A DNA stretch of 64,000 nt, from positions 5,948,001 to 6,012,000 of the forward strand of contig OY718805.1 in the NCBI GenBank assembly GCA_963070105.1. Reading direction: 5' to 3'. A program made the position numbers and the translations under genes. Under the pieces are notes generated by a model that did not search any database, had not been told where the DNA came from, and saw nothing but the letters and a program-made list of their open reading frames with translations. Source of the stretch: Litomosoides sigmodontis. Taxonomy: Eukaryota > Nematoda > Chromadorea > Rhabditida > Onchocercidae. Shown in pieces: positions 25,534-37,400 of this stretch (its first letter is position 1; every line of letters begins with the position of its first letter).

Positions 25534-27889
25534 ATGAATTTTGAGTTGCTTTCCGCCTTATTCGGAATATTCATCATCATCGTATCCGTCCTATGCATAT
25601 TACTGTATACTGTCATTCAAAAGGTATTACACTTATAAAATCGTAAAATTTATCGATTTACGTACCGTTCACATATGAATGGTACATTTAATTTAGCTGA
25701 CTGTTGTTCGAACTACTGCTGACCAAATTACAAATTAGTTCTTTTGATCAAAAACTTTTATTTTACATTTATCGAGCTAACTGCAAATGACAACCATAGC
25801 TACAGTCACTGGCTGAGACTTTTATGATACTTTGATATTTAAGTGTCGAAGCACGTAAGCGGAGACCTGACGAGAATTATTTGCACTCAGTTTGTCAATG
25901 TAAGGCTTCTAACGTTGTTGGAGAGAGATATGCTTTTGGTACTTGCAGATAATTTTATCGGATCGCACTCTCATCAGGCATTCCACCTACAAAATCATTG
26001 TTTGCTACGGCTTTATCGACATTATTCAACTTTGCGTTTACGTCTGCATCGGTACTTTCGCAATCATTGGTACCACAATAAACAAATGGGTGGAAAAAGT
26101 TAGTGTTTCAACGCTTCCAATTTCCTTCAGAAACGATGCATTTCTTGTAAAACTTCAATTTAGCTTGAATTTTCGAGTGTTACCAGCGGAGTTTGAATCA
26201 GTAAGTTCCTGCCCGTTCAATGAATGAAACATGAAATTCTTGCTATATTTACACGAAAATCTGGTCGTTTGAAAATTGATTGTGTAAATTAGTAGCAAAT
26301 AAAACAGTGAAGCAAAAGTTTTTTGAATTTTTTTACATTAAAAGAATTGAAATGTGAAAAATTAACTTATTTGCATCTTTTAGGTTTCCGGTTTTCACCT
26401 TAGCTTTTGCTGGTACAACATTGATTCGTTAACAATTTTATTGGCCATAAATCGATTGACGATATTATATTTCGGTGTGCCTGCCGAGTTTTTTTTTAAT
26501 CCAAGAATGACTTCGGTTCCTTAATTATTTTTTTTTTAAAAATTAATTGAACAGTTAAACCAATTGCGAAATGCAAAATTATTGGCAAAATCATTTTGCT
26601 TTACTTACTGTTTCCACGTTATTCTCATTGCGAAAGCAAAAGAAAGCAAGAAGATACTAATTTTTGCGCAGCACTTTTTTCTTCGTATTCATGAAATTGC
26701 CAGCCATCACTTGAGATGATGCCACAGCGGGATTGACAATAACGATGATGCTAACCTGTCCTTTAGATTATACTATTTTTTACAATTGCCATTCCATCAG
26801 TATTTTCGTTGATCTGGATGACACCGTATGCCACTTATGGATTTGATGTGGCGAACTTGATGTGGGTATACGACAGTCCTGATTTCATGCCTTCCTGCGA
26901 TCGAATAATCACTTTGGTGACTAGCGTACTGTCTACCGTCTGCTATGTTCTATTATTAATAGTTGCTTTAAAGAAAGTCATTTTTTAATATTATTTTAAA
27001 TTCATAACAGTATATTACTGTTGTGAACTCAAAAAAGAATTCATTCGCTAATAGAAATGAGAAAATCCTAAAAAAGTATACTGCAATGTATTCGAATAAC
27101 TTTATATACTAGTATGGAAGAACATAACTTTGAGATTTTTTGCATAACACTTCATTCCTTTGAAAATTTAAATAGCGTACTGGAAATTGTGAAGTATAGG
27201 GCTGGATCAGTTTGCAATGCTTACAGTTAGTAATGGCAGACTGAGGAAATTATCTCACTAATCTCGTGAAGCGAAATGCGCAAAATTGCAAAAACAATTT
27301 CAGAATTCTTCACCAGACAATAAATTTCATGCCACTTCTAGACGTCGCGACATACTGCTAACTTTGCAAGTGATAATCAATGGCGGCTATACCGTTTGTG
27401 TATCCACCTATTTCATGTTTTTAAGGCCTTACTATGTGCCCTACACTGTAACCTATAATGCAATTGATATTCTTTTATGCGTGTTTTGGAACGGGAAGAA
27501 TCCTCTCGTGCACTTATTTTTCAATCGGTGAGCCCTTCCGTTAACCGAAAATCAACAAAATTTTAATTGAATACACAAATGACAGGAAAATGACGAAAAA
27601 TGCACAAATTGATGTTTGATATTTTGCATAATTTTCCAGTTTCATCAAATTTAGACTGAAGAGCTGGATGCTAATGAGCAATTTTTATTGTTTCAGATAT
27701 GTGCGTAAAAAATTTGTTGAGGATATTCGGAATCGAAAAGTCTCCTCTTTAGTTTTCAATGCATTTTTGCGCTTGCAGCATAAAATATTTCCTCCAGCTC
27801 ATCAAGCATCTACCGGCAGTCTTCCTCTAAATCGAATACTGAAAGGAGATTGCGACTGCTCTTGTCAGTGTGGCCCTCGGTTGAAGTGA
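25534..27889 (+). CDS. nematode 7TM chemoreceptor-like GPCR (Srt/Srx type)
   Basis: Seven-transmembrane receptor-like protein, probably sensory and at the plasma membrane. Exons: 25534-25623 (TM1), 25949-26200 (TM2; a GTTAGT donor at 26099 is an alternative), 26384-26476 (TM3 with Trp and the AINR motif), 26767-26976 (TM4-TM5), 27304-27527 (TM6-TM7) and 27697-27889. This gives about 353 residues with in-phase junctions. TM7 ends NPLVHLFFNRYVRKKF, the NP-x(n)-NR pattern that closes TM7 in Srt/Srx/Srsx receptors. The tail is Cys-rich (CDCSCQCG). The exact end of exon 3 is uncertain. Assignment to Srt rather than Srx is tentative. Ligand unknown. Confidence 0.7.
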
Positions 27890-28334
27890 CCCTTGCGTTC
27901 CACTAAAGCGCTCATCCGTGTCTAGTGGAAGGATAAAGAAGGCATAGGAATGAAGTTTTAATAACGTGAAAATAGACTGGAAGCCTTTTCGTCTTCGACA
28001 TGTAATGTCTTTTGCTCCAAATCGCAATAAAATAAGCTTATGCTTGAAATCTATTGACATTCATAGTGTAAATGTGCTGAAGATGGGATTTACTTTTACA
28101 ATATATGACTAATGATGGATTTCAAAAGAGATCCTAAACGTACTGCAGTTTAAATTTGCTTCAAATAAATTTAATATTACAAAAATCTTATCTGAAAAAT
28201 CACAAAATTTAGGAGATAAGGTTTTGTACGTTTGAACTTCTGATTCGAGATAAGGCTTAAAGTATGCAATTATCAGTGGAGGAATTCTGCCTCAGCTAAC
28301 CACTAAATTAAAATAATTAGAAATTCATTTACTC
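27890..28334. other. 3' flank of the GPCR gene
   Basis: AT-rich spacer with an AATAAA-containing stretch near 28026. No gene was seen. Confidence 0.4.
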
Positions 28335-29826
28335 CTACACTTTGCCCGCTCTAGCTAAACTGACAAATGCCTGCAGGTTGTTGCGCACGGAGTAAATTGG
28401 ACGAAAAATTAAAACCAGGTAAAATGAGCGAAGAAGTGGAATTACAGTTACAAATAAAATTATTCCGAAATTGATTTCATAGTGAAGGAAACAGAAGTGC
28501 ATTTTACATGAATGTTTGGAATATTTTATGTGGCGACGAATGGAGGAAAGAATCAACAAGGTCAGTATAATCAAGTGAAATAAACTTTGTTCAAATAATT
28601 GACACAAGCGCTTCCTTTCCATTTTCGTGTGAATTATTTTCGATCGAATCACGAGCGCTGTGTGTTTAATTAAATCTAACTATAGAAGACAACTTGTAAA
28701 CGCGAAGCTAACATGCAATGAACTATTATGAGCTTATCAGAAGCGAGTATTAGAACGAGCACAGATCAGACAATAATCGCATTCGCTCTTTCTAATCCAA
28801 ATTTAATCGAATATATAAACAATGAATTTAGACATTTCAAGTTTTACCTGCAATTTTAGATGCTAAAATATTGGTATCGTGTTGTCAGCAAATCACGAAC
28901 GGAAATTACATTATAATTTTTCTCTTACCTTTATAAAACAGTTCTTCCTTTTCTTTTTTTGAAAATCGATCAAAACTACATTATAATAAGCTTTCTGAAT
29001 CTTATGGAAAAAGCCGATCTTCGTAAAGCGGCACTGTTCTGGTCTCGTTTGACCTGAAATATTTTGGTAATGTCATTTGCCAGAAACACAACCAATAGCA
29101 AAATCAATAGCAAAAATCCAAATTTAAATTACAGTAGGTTAGAATAAGGAGAGATTTATAAACTCATTCTGTGTGTTGGTTGGTGTTAGCGATTGTTGAG
29201 AGATGATAAATCAAAACTGTTTATAGTGTGGAACGTCGAACTATAACTATTTCCCTTCCTCCTTCTCCAATTCATTTCACCACTTTCAAATTGAGACATC
29301 ACATTTTTTGCGAAAAAAATTGCAAAGAGAGTCAGTAATGCTAATTTATACTAAGCCATTCATCTTTCAACGTTTGTTAAAAATACGTTCTTAAAGTTTT
29401 TAAAATCTTTAAAAAAAAAGTTTTCAAAAATTACAAATAAAAAGAAAATAATTGCTGCCTACAATGTGGAAAAGTTTTAAAAAGAAATCATCGATTGCTA
29501 CAGCATATTTTAGGGGTAGCACTGTAAAGCTTAACAAAAATTAGTGAGCTTTTATAACTGATTTCCTTTGTTCATCAATATAAGCAATAACTGATAGTTC
29601 GAATTGCTCTAAAAAGATGAAATTCTATAATCTGTAGTGTTAATGCACTGATTTTACACACAACAGAAATTTCATTGATAATTAATGGAATTTGATTTTC
29701 TTGAAAGAGCGTAGTTGTATGAGCCATCGTAATTATGCCAAAAATTTGAAATGGACTGATTAGAGCCCAGCAACCGCTTTTCCATCTGATGTTAATTAAC
29801 AGTATATTAAAAAAAGCAATTACCAA
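28335..29826 (-). CDS. possible 7TM receptor gene, fragmentary
   Basis: Three minus-strand blocks look like exons of a multi-pass protein. Block 29590-29780 is a hydrophobic segment around ALISPFQIFGIITMAH. Block 28980-29047 is preceded by ATATTTCAG and encodes a basic loop with RRSAFSIRF. Block 28335-28620 has a hydrophobic helix, then HYEINFGIILF and FRPIYSVRNNL before a stop. The order and the basic loop before the last helices resemble nematode Sre/Srab-type receptors. Exon junctions could not be made consistent and no start was found, so this may be a pseudogene or chance hydrophobic frames. Confidence 0.25.
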
Positions 29827-29829
29827 TTA

Positions 29830-30499
29830 GTCAAGACTTGAAAGGCTGTACAAAGTGACGGGTGGGATTGATAAGCAATCCTTTAAAATCTAATAATGCT
29901 ATACTTCACCATTAAATAATAACAACTGCTTTTTTTTCCTGCCGGTGTCTCGAGCTCGTGAATCACAGAGTGATAAAAAACACTAACTAATGCTATCAAA
30001 AAGATTATCAAATCTGAACATATTTATCAATATTATTTGAACGAATTATGAGATTTTGGATAAGAATGATTTATCCTTTAGCAAACATCAATATGCACAA
30101 TATAATGTAGCATTTATCTTTTAAATGTAATTGTACGTATTATGATCGAAGTGTAGAACATCACCTGAAATATCATTATCTATCAACATACATTAATCGT
30201 CATGTACTCTGAAATCATTAAAATTGTTATTTTTTCTGTTTGAAAAATGACTAGGAAGAGCAGTGTCAAGAAGATTTGCAAGGTTTACAAAAAAGTAACC
30301 TCAAACTCATTGATCTCCTACGCATTCTTTTCCCACCCTCCGTGGTTTCATCAACAGTTATTGTTGGTGTTTCGACAGGTTCTGCTTCCTCTGTTACATC
30401 GTCCAGGATGTGCTACAATAAATTCAATGATTCTGAACAATCTGTTAAATTTCTATTGCTCAAAATCCCTTCTAATTTTCATCTACAACATACAAACAA
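29830..30499. other. intergenic
   Basis: AT-rich sequence downstream of the minus-strand kinase. No supported features. The plus-strand frames at 30247-30510 are short and lie partly opposite the kinase's last exon. Confidence 0.4.
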
Positions 30500-33400
30500 T
30501 TAATGACTAACTTCCACTTTTGTATATTCAATTCGCTTCACGTTCGGTATACGATTTACGGCACATTCCGCAATTGGTGGCGGCTTAAGATCTCCCCTTT
30601 GCATTTCATGAATTCTCTTACATATAACATTGAAATTTGGTCTATTATCTGCATTTTTTATCCTTAAATGACTGATTGTAGACTAAGTTGAACAATCCCT
30701 TCCAATCAACAATTAATTGAAAAAAAAGCATGCAATTAAGTAACCAAATACACAAGTATTTGCAGTGCATCGTAAGAGGCGCACAGTTTGCTGATAAATT
30801 TTGAAAATTTATTGAAAAATCGAACCATATCATCGAAATCAAAACTTTGATTTCTGGTGGTGTTATTGGTGGCATTTGTGGCATCCGAATACGCCGAATA
30901 TTCGTAGCTATCTTTTTATTTTCATCGTCTGGCCACGGCTTCACACCAAAATTGAAAATCTTTAATTTTATGGTAAAAATGAAATGCGAAACATTTTCGG
31001 CAATCTATAACTGAAAGGTAAAAGAATTCCTACTAGGACATTGCCAATGCGAAAAAAAACGCTATTTTATAAAATTTGCAGTGAAAAATGTCAATCCACT
31101 GTCAAACCTCATATAACAGGACGCCAAATGACCATACATCACTCTTCTTCGAGAACTGAGGATTTTTTACGAGTGTTTCTGGTGCCATCCACCTAAACAT
31201 GAAAATACAATTAAGCTTTTAATTATTAATTTGAAATAAGTGATGTCTTTTCATTAATTATTACTTTCTAGAATACTCTACCTTTCTGCTTAAGATTTTC
31301 ACGTATGTAATTAAATAACTCAACCAACTTGGCATCAAGATTGTACGCAAATGATAGTAGTAATAATACACAGAGTTTTGTATTATTTAATATTACTAAG
31401 TTTTGTATTATTTTGTATTATTAGATAAACTTAACCTCACTGGAATATCTGTCATTTCAATATCATTCTCTCTGTCAAGTGTGTCTGCTTTACTAAGACC
31501 GAAATCTGAGATTTTTACCAGACCATTCATCGAAATAAGACAGTTACGAGCAGCAAGATCACGATGGAGACAACCTTGCATGTGCAAATAACGCATGCCA
31601 AGTGCTGCCTGCAAATATAATTTTTTTTGGAACTTAATAAACCTTTTAGAAATATTTTCAAAAGTTTTTAAACGTTCAATTAAATTCAAAATTTCTTACA
31701 AGCGAATATTACATGCAAGAAATACAAAAGAATTTATGCAACCTCTAGACAATATTCAATTCGTTCGCCAACGATAATATTTTCCCTTTGCTTTTTGAGA
31801 TGATTTTCTAGGCTGCCACCTGGGCAGTATTCCATTACAATGGCTATTGGCGGTCGATCGCATGCCACACCGTAGAACTGTAACTCCTCGCATTTATTTC
31901 CAGCAAAGTTTGGATCATGTTTTTCAGGCCTCAAATTAATCGCATTATATAAGTGCGCCAACCTGAACAATATTTTCATGGTTGTAAAAACTCATAATTT
32001 TGCCTTCCCTTATCATTGATTGTTTCGCTTCGCGTTCATCACCCTTCCCAGGCTTTATAATCTGAAATCCAATTTGTCATTAATCAAAGATTTAAAAAAA
32101 TTTAAATAGGAAAGTATTCAGTTAAAAATAGACTGATATAATGAGGTGACCTTAATTGCCACTGGAATTACTTGTTTATTACCGTCTTTGTCACAACTGA
32201 ATGTTCCAAGGTAGACATCAGCAAAATTTCCCGAACCGAGTGGCGGCTGTAAATCGTTATTTCATACCTGAGCCAATCTTCAACCTTTATCTCAGTTCCT
32301 TCATTTAACTTGGCAATTCAAATTCATTGGATATCATACGCATCATAGTGTTTATCGGATATCATAAGCATCATAGTGTTTATCGAAAATTACAGTTTTT
32401 CTTCAGTAACTAGTGGTTGGTAAGTTTTGAAAATATGTGATTGATAACTTGATCGGATTTAATAATATTGAAAAGGAATATCTCCAAATGTCTTCATTGA
32501 AAGCAGCTAAATGTTGTGTACTTTATTTTTGTCGTAATTGATCGCGTCATGCTTAACAAGCCACTTAGGCTTAGGTACACCATCTCCCAGACGAATATCT
32601 TTGCCGCTTGAATCTTTTATCCTAATTTTATGTATCTGGAAGCAAATTTAGCTCATTAATTAAATCGTTAGCCTTCAGGAATTAGTAACTTAAGTGCTTA
32701 TTTTTAATGCAACCTTGTAGTACTGCACCAAGTCGTAAATTGAAGGAAATCTTTTTCCCCTTCGGAGCACTGATAACTGAAAACGACCATCCTCCGTCCT
32801 ATAAGATATCCCAATGTAAAGTGATTTAGAGCATGTTGCACAGGATAGCCCTCATAATCTATTATGAAATCGCTCTGAGACACTTGGAAATTTTTAGGTA
32901 AGACCTGACTATGAGACCACAGAAAAGACAGCCAATAACTAACACAGAAATGGTTAAATGAATATTTCTTTCACCAACATGTATGCTAAGAACAATCTGA
33001 TGCACTCCTTGGTTGTCTATTACACGCACTAGAAAGTCGCCATGCTTAACCAGCAACTTCCTTAAATTGAGTTGAATTCATAAAATGAAAAGATAAAATG
33101 TGAACTTTAAAATATTCAAACACATAATGCACTCGGACTGTGAAAACTTAGTTGACTACGATCCATCATCTAATTAAGCTGTCAATGACTTGAACAATCA
33201 GATCCTACATTTGTATTGCTGAGTCAATACACTATACCTCCTAGGCCGGAAGTAGTAGACTGCAAATACCTAAAGTTCGATCGTTACCAAATTATTAACT
33301 AACCTATGCAGCAACTGATTCTGATAGTCTCAAAATTTCTAGCCAATAAAGCATAGAAGGACATTTCAATGCGTGTTCGCTATAGGTAGGAAGTACATTT

Positions 33401-33522
33401 TTATAAATTTAAGAAGCCTAACTCGATGTCTTCTCTGGACAATAAACCATGGTACCAGTGTTGATCTTCTAATTCCTTTCGCTGTTGCTTCTTCGAAACC
33501 TTGTCGATGTTACTTTTGTTAT
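30500..33522 (-). CDS. SH2-domain non-receptor tyrosine kinase (Fes/Fer-like, nematode-type)
   Basis: Cytoplasmic tyrosine kinase of the nematode-expanded SH2-kinase group. Exons in reading order: 33423-33522, 32944-33060, 32714-32798, 32522-32635, 32151-32246, 31963-32061, 31743-31877, 31436-31608, 31108-31192, 30846-30959, 30754-30790 and 30500-30648. All are in phase, giving at least 434 residues. The SH2 domain runs from [12 protein letters not shown] through GDFLVRV and VLSIHV to [11 protein letters not shown]. The kinase has [34 protein letters not shown] and SDVWSFG, and ends [11 protein letters not shown]. Two oddities: the glycine loop reads GSGNFADV (third Gly replaced by Ala), and no tyrosine lies between DFG and APE. 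The first coding exon was not found. There is no FCH or coiled-coil part, as in most nematode members. Confidence 0.88.
32331..32387. repeat. tandem duplication, ~28-bp unit x2
   Basis: GGATATCATACGCATCATAG-type unit repeats once with a single mismatch (ATACGCATC versus ATAAGCATC) inside a kinase intron. Confidence 0.85.
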
Positions 33523-34438
33523 CTAAGATTTACAATGCACTGACGAAAACATGCTCTGAATCTCATCTTCCAGTGCACCGAAGGGAAATTATGGTGCAGT
33601 GCAAAAGGTCCTGCTGCCCAGATCTCCATCTAATAGATAATATTCCAGCCACTACCAACGATGGTTCATTTCTTCGCACCTTACTTTTTAAACAACCACA
33701 AATTTTAGATAACTTCAAAGTTCAGCTTTGAAATTGTTAACTTAATTTATATAAATGAATTCTCGTAATCAGAGAGCAAACCTGCCATTACACGTCTGTA
33801 AACAGAAACAGTAATTAAAGGCTGCTCTCACTCACTTTCCAAAATAAAAATGAATTTACTATTGCTTATTAAGATATTTATAGATTTCGAAATTTCTTGC
33901 CTGCAAGATAGGCTGCAATAACGACAATATGCTTCCAGATCCAGGAACTGATTCATGTTCCAGAATAATGGCTAGCATAGAACAGAATATAAAGATTTAA
34001 GTGCTCATCAAAAAGCATTTTTTTGGAGGTTAAATGAGAAGGACTGTAGTATTAAAAACTTTAATGCAAATTATAATGTATTTGAATATGGTAAATATCT
34101 GTAAACAACAAAAACTGCGACACTACCTTGTAATGTTCTCATGATGTTCGTTGAGACCTACAAAGAATCATTTAGAAGTATAAGTAACACTGAAACAAAC
34201 ATCTGGAACAACAACATATCCACAAATAATGGAACAGAAGTACGACGGTACGGTTATCGTTTTGACCGAAGTAAAGCATGCCATCGTCTTACCCACTATT
34301 TACAAACCTCTCAAGCACAACAAGAACTGTCATAAAGCGATGAAATGTAGGAATCAAGTAGTAATGCGTGACTTATTCTTACATAGCAAACATATGTATG
34401 GCGATGAACGTTAAGTAAACTTCAGAAGAAATTGGAAT
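33523..34438. other. spacer between kinase 5' end and CWC22 3' end
   Basis: It should hold the kinase's missing first exon and promoter on the minus strand, as well as the CWC22 3' UTR. No start exon with compatible phase was identified. Confidence 0.4.
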
Positions 34439-37400
34439 TCAGTCATGTTTCCGGCGTTTTCTTTCATGTTTATACTCCCCTTTACTTTTGCTCCCCCTAC
34501 TTTCGCCATCATCTTTGCCAGAGTTCTCATCATCTTTATCTTTTCTTCGGTCATCCAAATCGTTTGAGTCCCTCTTCCGTCTCTTCCCTTTTTCATCATA
34601 GTTTCGTTTCTCCACTTCATTTTCACCCCGTCTAGTTCTATCATGCTTTCTTCTTTCATCTCTTCGTTCCTTGCTGTCTTCTCTTCCCGCGGTATATCTT
34701 TCGCGCTTTCTGCCATTTGGTTCATCTTCATACTTCCTCCTCGTTTCTCTATCACTTTCCCTGTTATAACTTTTCATTTTCATTTTTTCTTCATTAGTTT
34801 CACGTTTTTCATGCGACGCCTCACTTTTCCTATCACGAGATCTATTTTCCCGCCCATTTTCATTTTTCCGACCAGTATTCTTCGAGTAGTGATTTTTTTT
34901 CTGATCAGTTTTCGATATCCTATCCATCTGTTCTGTCTTTTTCAATAATTTCGCGTTGTGTCTCGATTCCTCACTGTCCTCACTATCATCACTCACTGAT
35001 GAAGCTGAAAAATGCAGTCCAGTTAACTTACGCCTTCAAAATAATTGAAAAGAACTCACTAGAAGAGTATGTATCAGTTTCTTCCACTAACCGGACAACA
35101 AATTTCGTGAACTAACATGTACTGGAGGTTGAATCACTACTGCTTTCATTTGAATCACTATTGCTTTCATTTGAATCACTACTGCTGTCATCTGAATCAC
35201 TACTGCTTTCATCAGAATCTGTGTCACTCGACGAACTTTCTGAGGATGACGAAACTTCAACTTTAGCCTTTTTTCGACCTTGGTCTAAGTGTAATCTTAG
35301 ATCGACCCTGAAATCAGAAGTAATGGTAAAGAAAGGAGGCATCCTTTTGGATATTATATAATTAACCTACCAGCCATTAAAAGGCTCCTAGAATATGCAG
35401 ATGATTAGAACCACTTAATTCATAAGGGTAAAAACCTTTCACTACAAAATTTTCAACCAAAAATTGCATAACATGAGAGGATCATCGCTTTATCTTCTTT
35501 AGAACAAAAAATCATTCAAGCACAGATTTTGCTTGGAGATGAGCTTTAAAAGGATAACATTTTTTTAAATCACAAACAAAATTCACTCACGTGAGATATC
35601 CAAGGCCTATGGTAGTAAAGAAATTGATCGAAAAACGTGTATTATTCGGATTGTCACGTGGAAATATTTTGTCGAAAGAAGATTGCATTGTCCTAAACAT
35701 TTATGTAATAAATAGAATGATTCAAAATTACGTGAAATTATTTGCAAAGGGAATGCAAATATGGTTACGTATAATTCTAAAAAAAAGAAACATAGAAATT
35801 AGGACAGCGGCATAACATACGGATCGCGAATTCTCTGCAACAAATTTTCCACGCCTAAAAATTCGGCAAGTTCTTGGAACACTATTTTAATGTATATTCG
35901 TCCAGAAGAAGTTGTGTCCTCTTCATTTAACGATATTTGGTCCAAGATCTAAAAATGAAGGAATTTTGGTAAGTGACAAATCTAAAACATGACCATTTCA
36001 TTAATCCATCTATCTATTAAAAATAAAGGAATGCAGAGCACCTTTCCTGATTCTTATGAACAATAACCAACTGTGAAAAAACTTACATTCCATGAAATAG
36101 CATCGGTTGAAAGTAGGTGAGCCACTAAGCAGGCCATATTGCGAAGTTTATTGTATTCAAATCGATGTATCGTGTTGTAAGTATCGCGAGCAATTCGCTC
36201 AAATGCTTCTTGAAACTCTTTGCGAAGTCGACAAAACCGTTCCGCTAGTAAACCATAAAACTTTTCATAAGTTCTTTGTTGAGCGCAGCAATCCACAATC
36301 ATGTTGCAAAGTTCCACCTAATAAACAAAACATACTTCTTGTCGAAAATTCGAAAATATTAATAGATAACCTCTAAACTACTCTGGTGACAGTATCTCAG
36401 CTGTAACCTTACCGATAGTTATAAATCATTTACAAGTTAGATATCTATTTAACCGTTGCCATAATTTAGCTTATTTCGCAATATATGAGATGATTCCATT
36501 TTTTATTTAACATTTGTTAATTCCCATCAATAACCACATGTTAACTGTCTTTAATTCATGTTACTAGTGGCATTCGATCTTTGGTACACTAGTGCCTCGA
36601 ACCTTTCTTATCTTGATATGTCACACTCATTTTATCATTAATGTATTTGCCTCCCAGGATTGCAAATTTAATCTGCGTAAAATTTCCTTAGAATCATTAA
36701 TCATCTATCTTAATTCCTTAAATTGTAGACAATTAAACCACTCCTACATGGTGGGAGTCAACTGAGCTTTAGCCCTCCTTACCCACCAATTCTTACTAAA
36801 TTCATCTTCTTTATCTTTCTTATGCCATCAACCAGTCGATCTACCAACATCCTTCTTCGGAACCAACTCACCAACACAGTTTATTCGCACCACGTACTTG
36901 TAAACTTCTAATATTGTACAAACTATTATTCTGCTAATAACTATTAATAAGCTATATCCTTCATCAACAATTGCAAAATAACACTTCTATAATACCACGA
37001 CTCGGTAAACAGAATCAGATAAGCTCCTGACAAGCTATAACAGGTGATGAACCCGTCCTATCACAGCAAACAACAATCCCACAGCAATCAAAAAGTTCCC
37101 GACACTTCAAAATGAATTCTTGTAATGACGAAGAAAACGACATAATATTAAAAACTAACATCTTGACCACTTTTCAAATCAATTTTAAGTAATTTATGAG
37201 CTGCTTCCTGAAAGTCGAGCGATGACTGAATTGTCAAGTATATGTTGCGCCGGAATGCTACTAAGTTCTGCTCTGTGTTATCGATAATCACTGTATGTTG
37301 TTTTTCTCCTAAACCAGATCAACTTAAAATTAAATTCCTTCGAAAAAAATGAATGAAATATTGCAATTCCTTTGATATAGTCAATTAAATACAAAAATAA

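Noticed and set aside
32800..32943. Alternative SH2 exon through [10 protein letters not shown] with an apparent frameshift
   Set aside because: The GT/GTTAGT donor at 32943 and the CTTATAG acceptor give an in-phase, better SH2 match without any frameshift.
34643..34948. Plus-strand Phe/Ser-rich frame
   Set aside because: Antisense shadow of the Arg/Lys/Glu-rich CWC22 tail.
36730..36800. Second tRNA-derived element in a CWC22 intron
   Set aside because: Only an A-box-like match and a poor B-box; no stem pairing found, so not called as an element.
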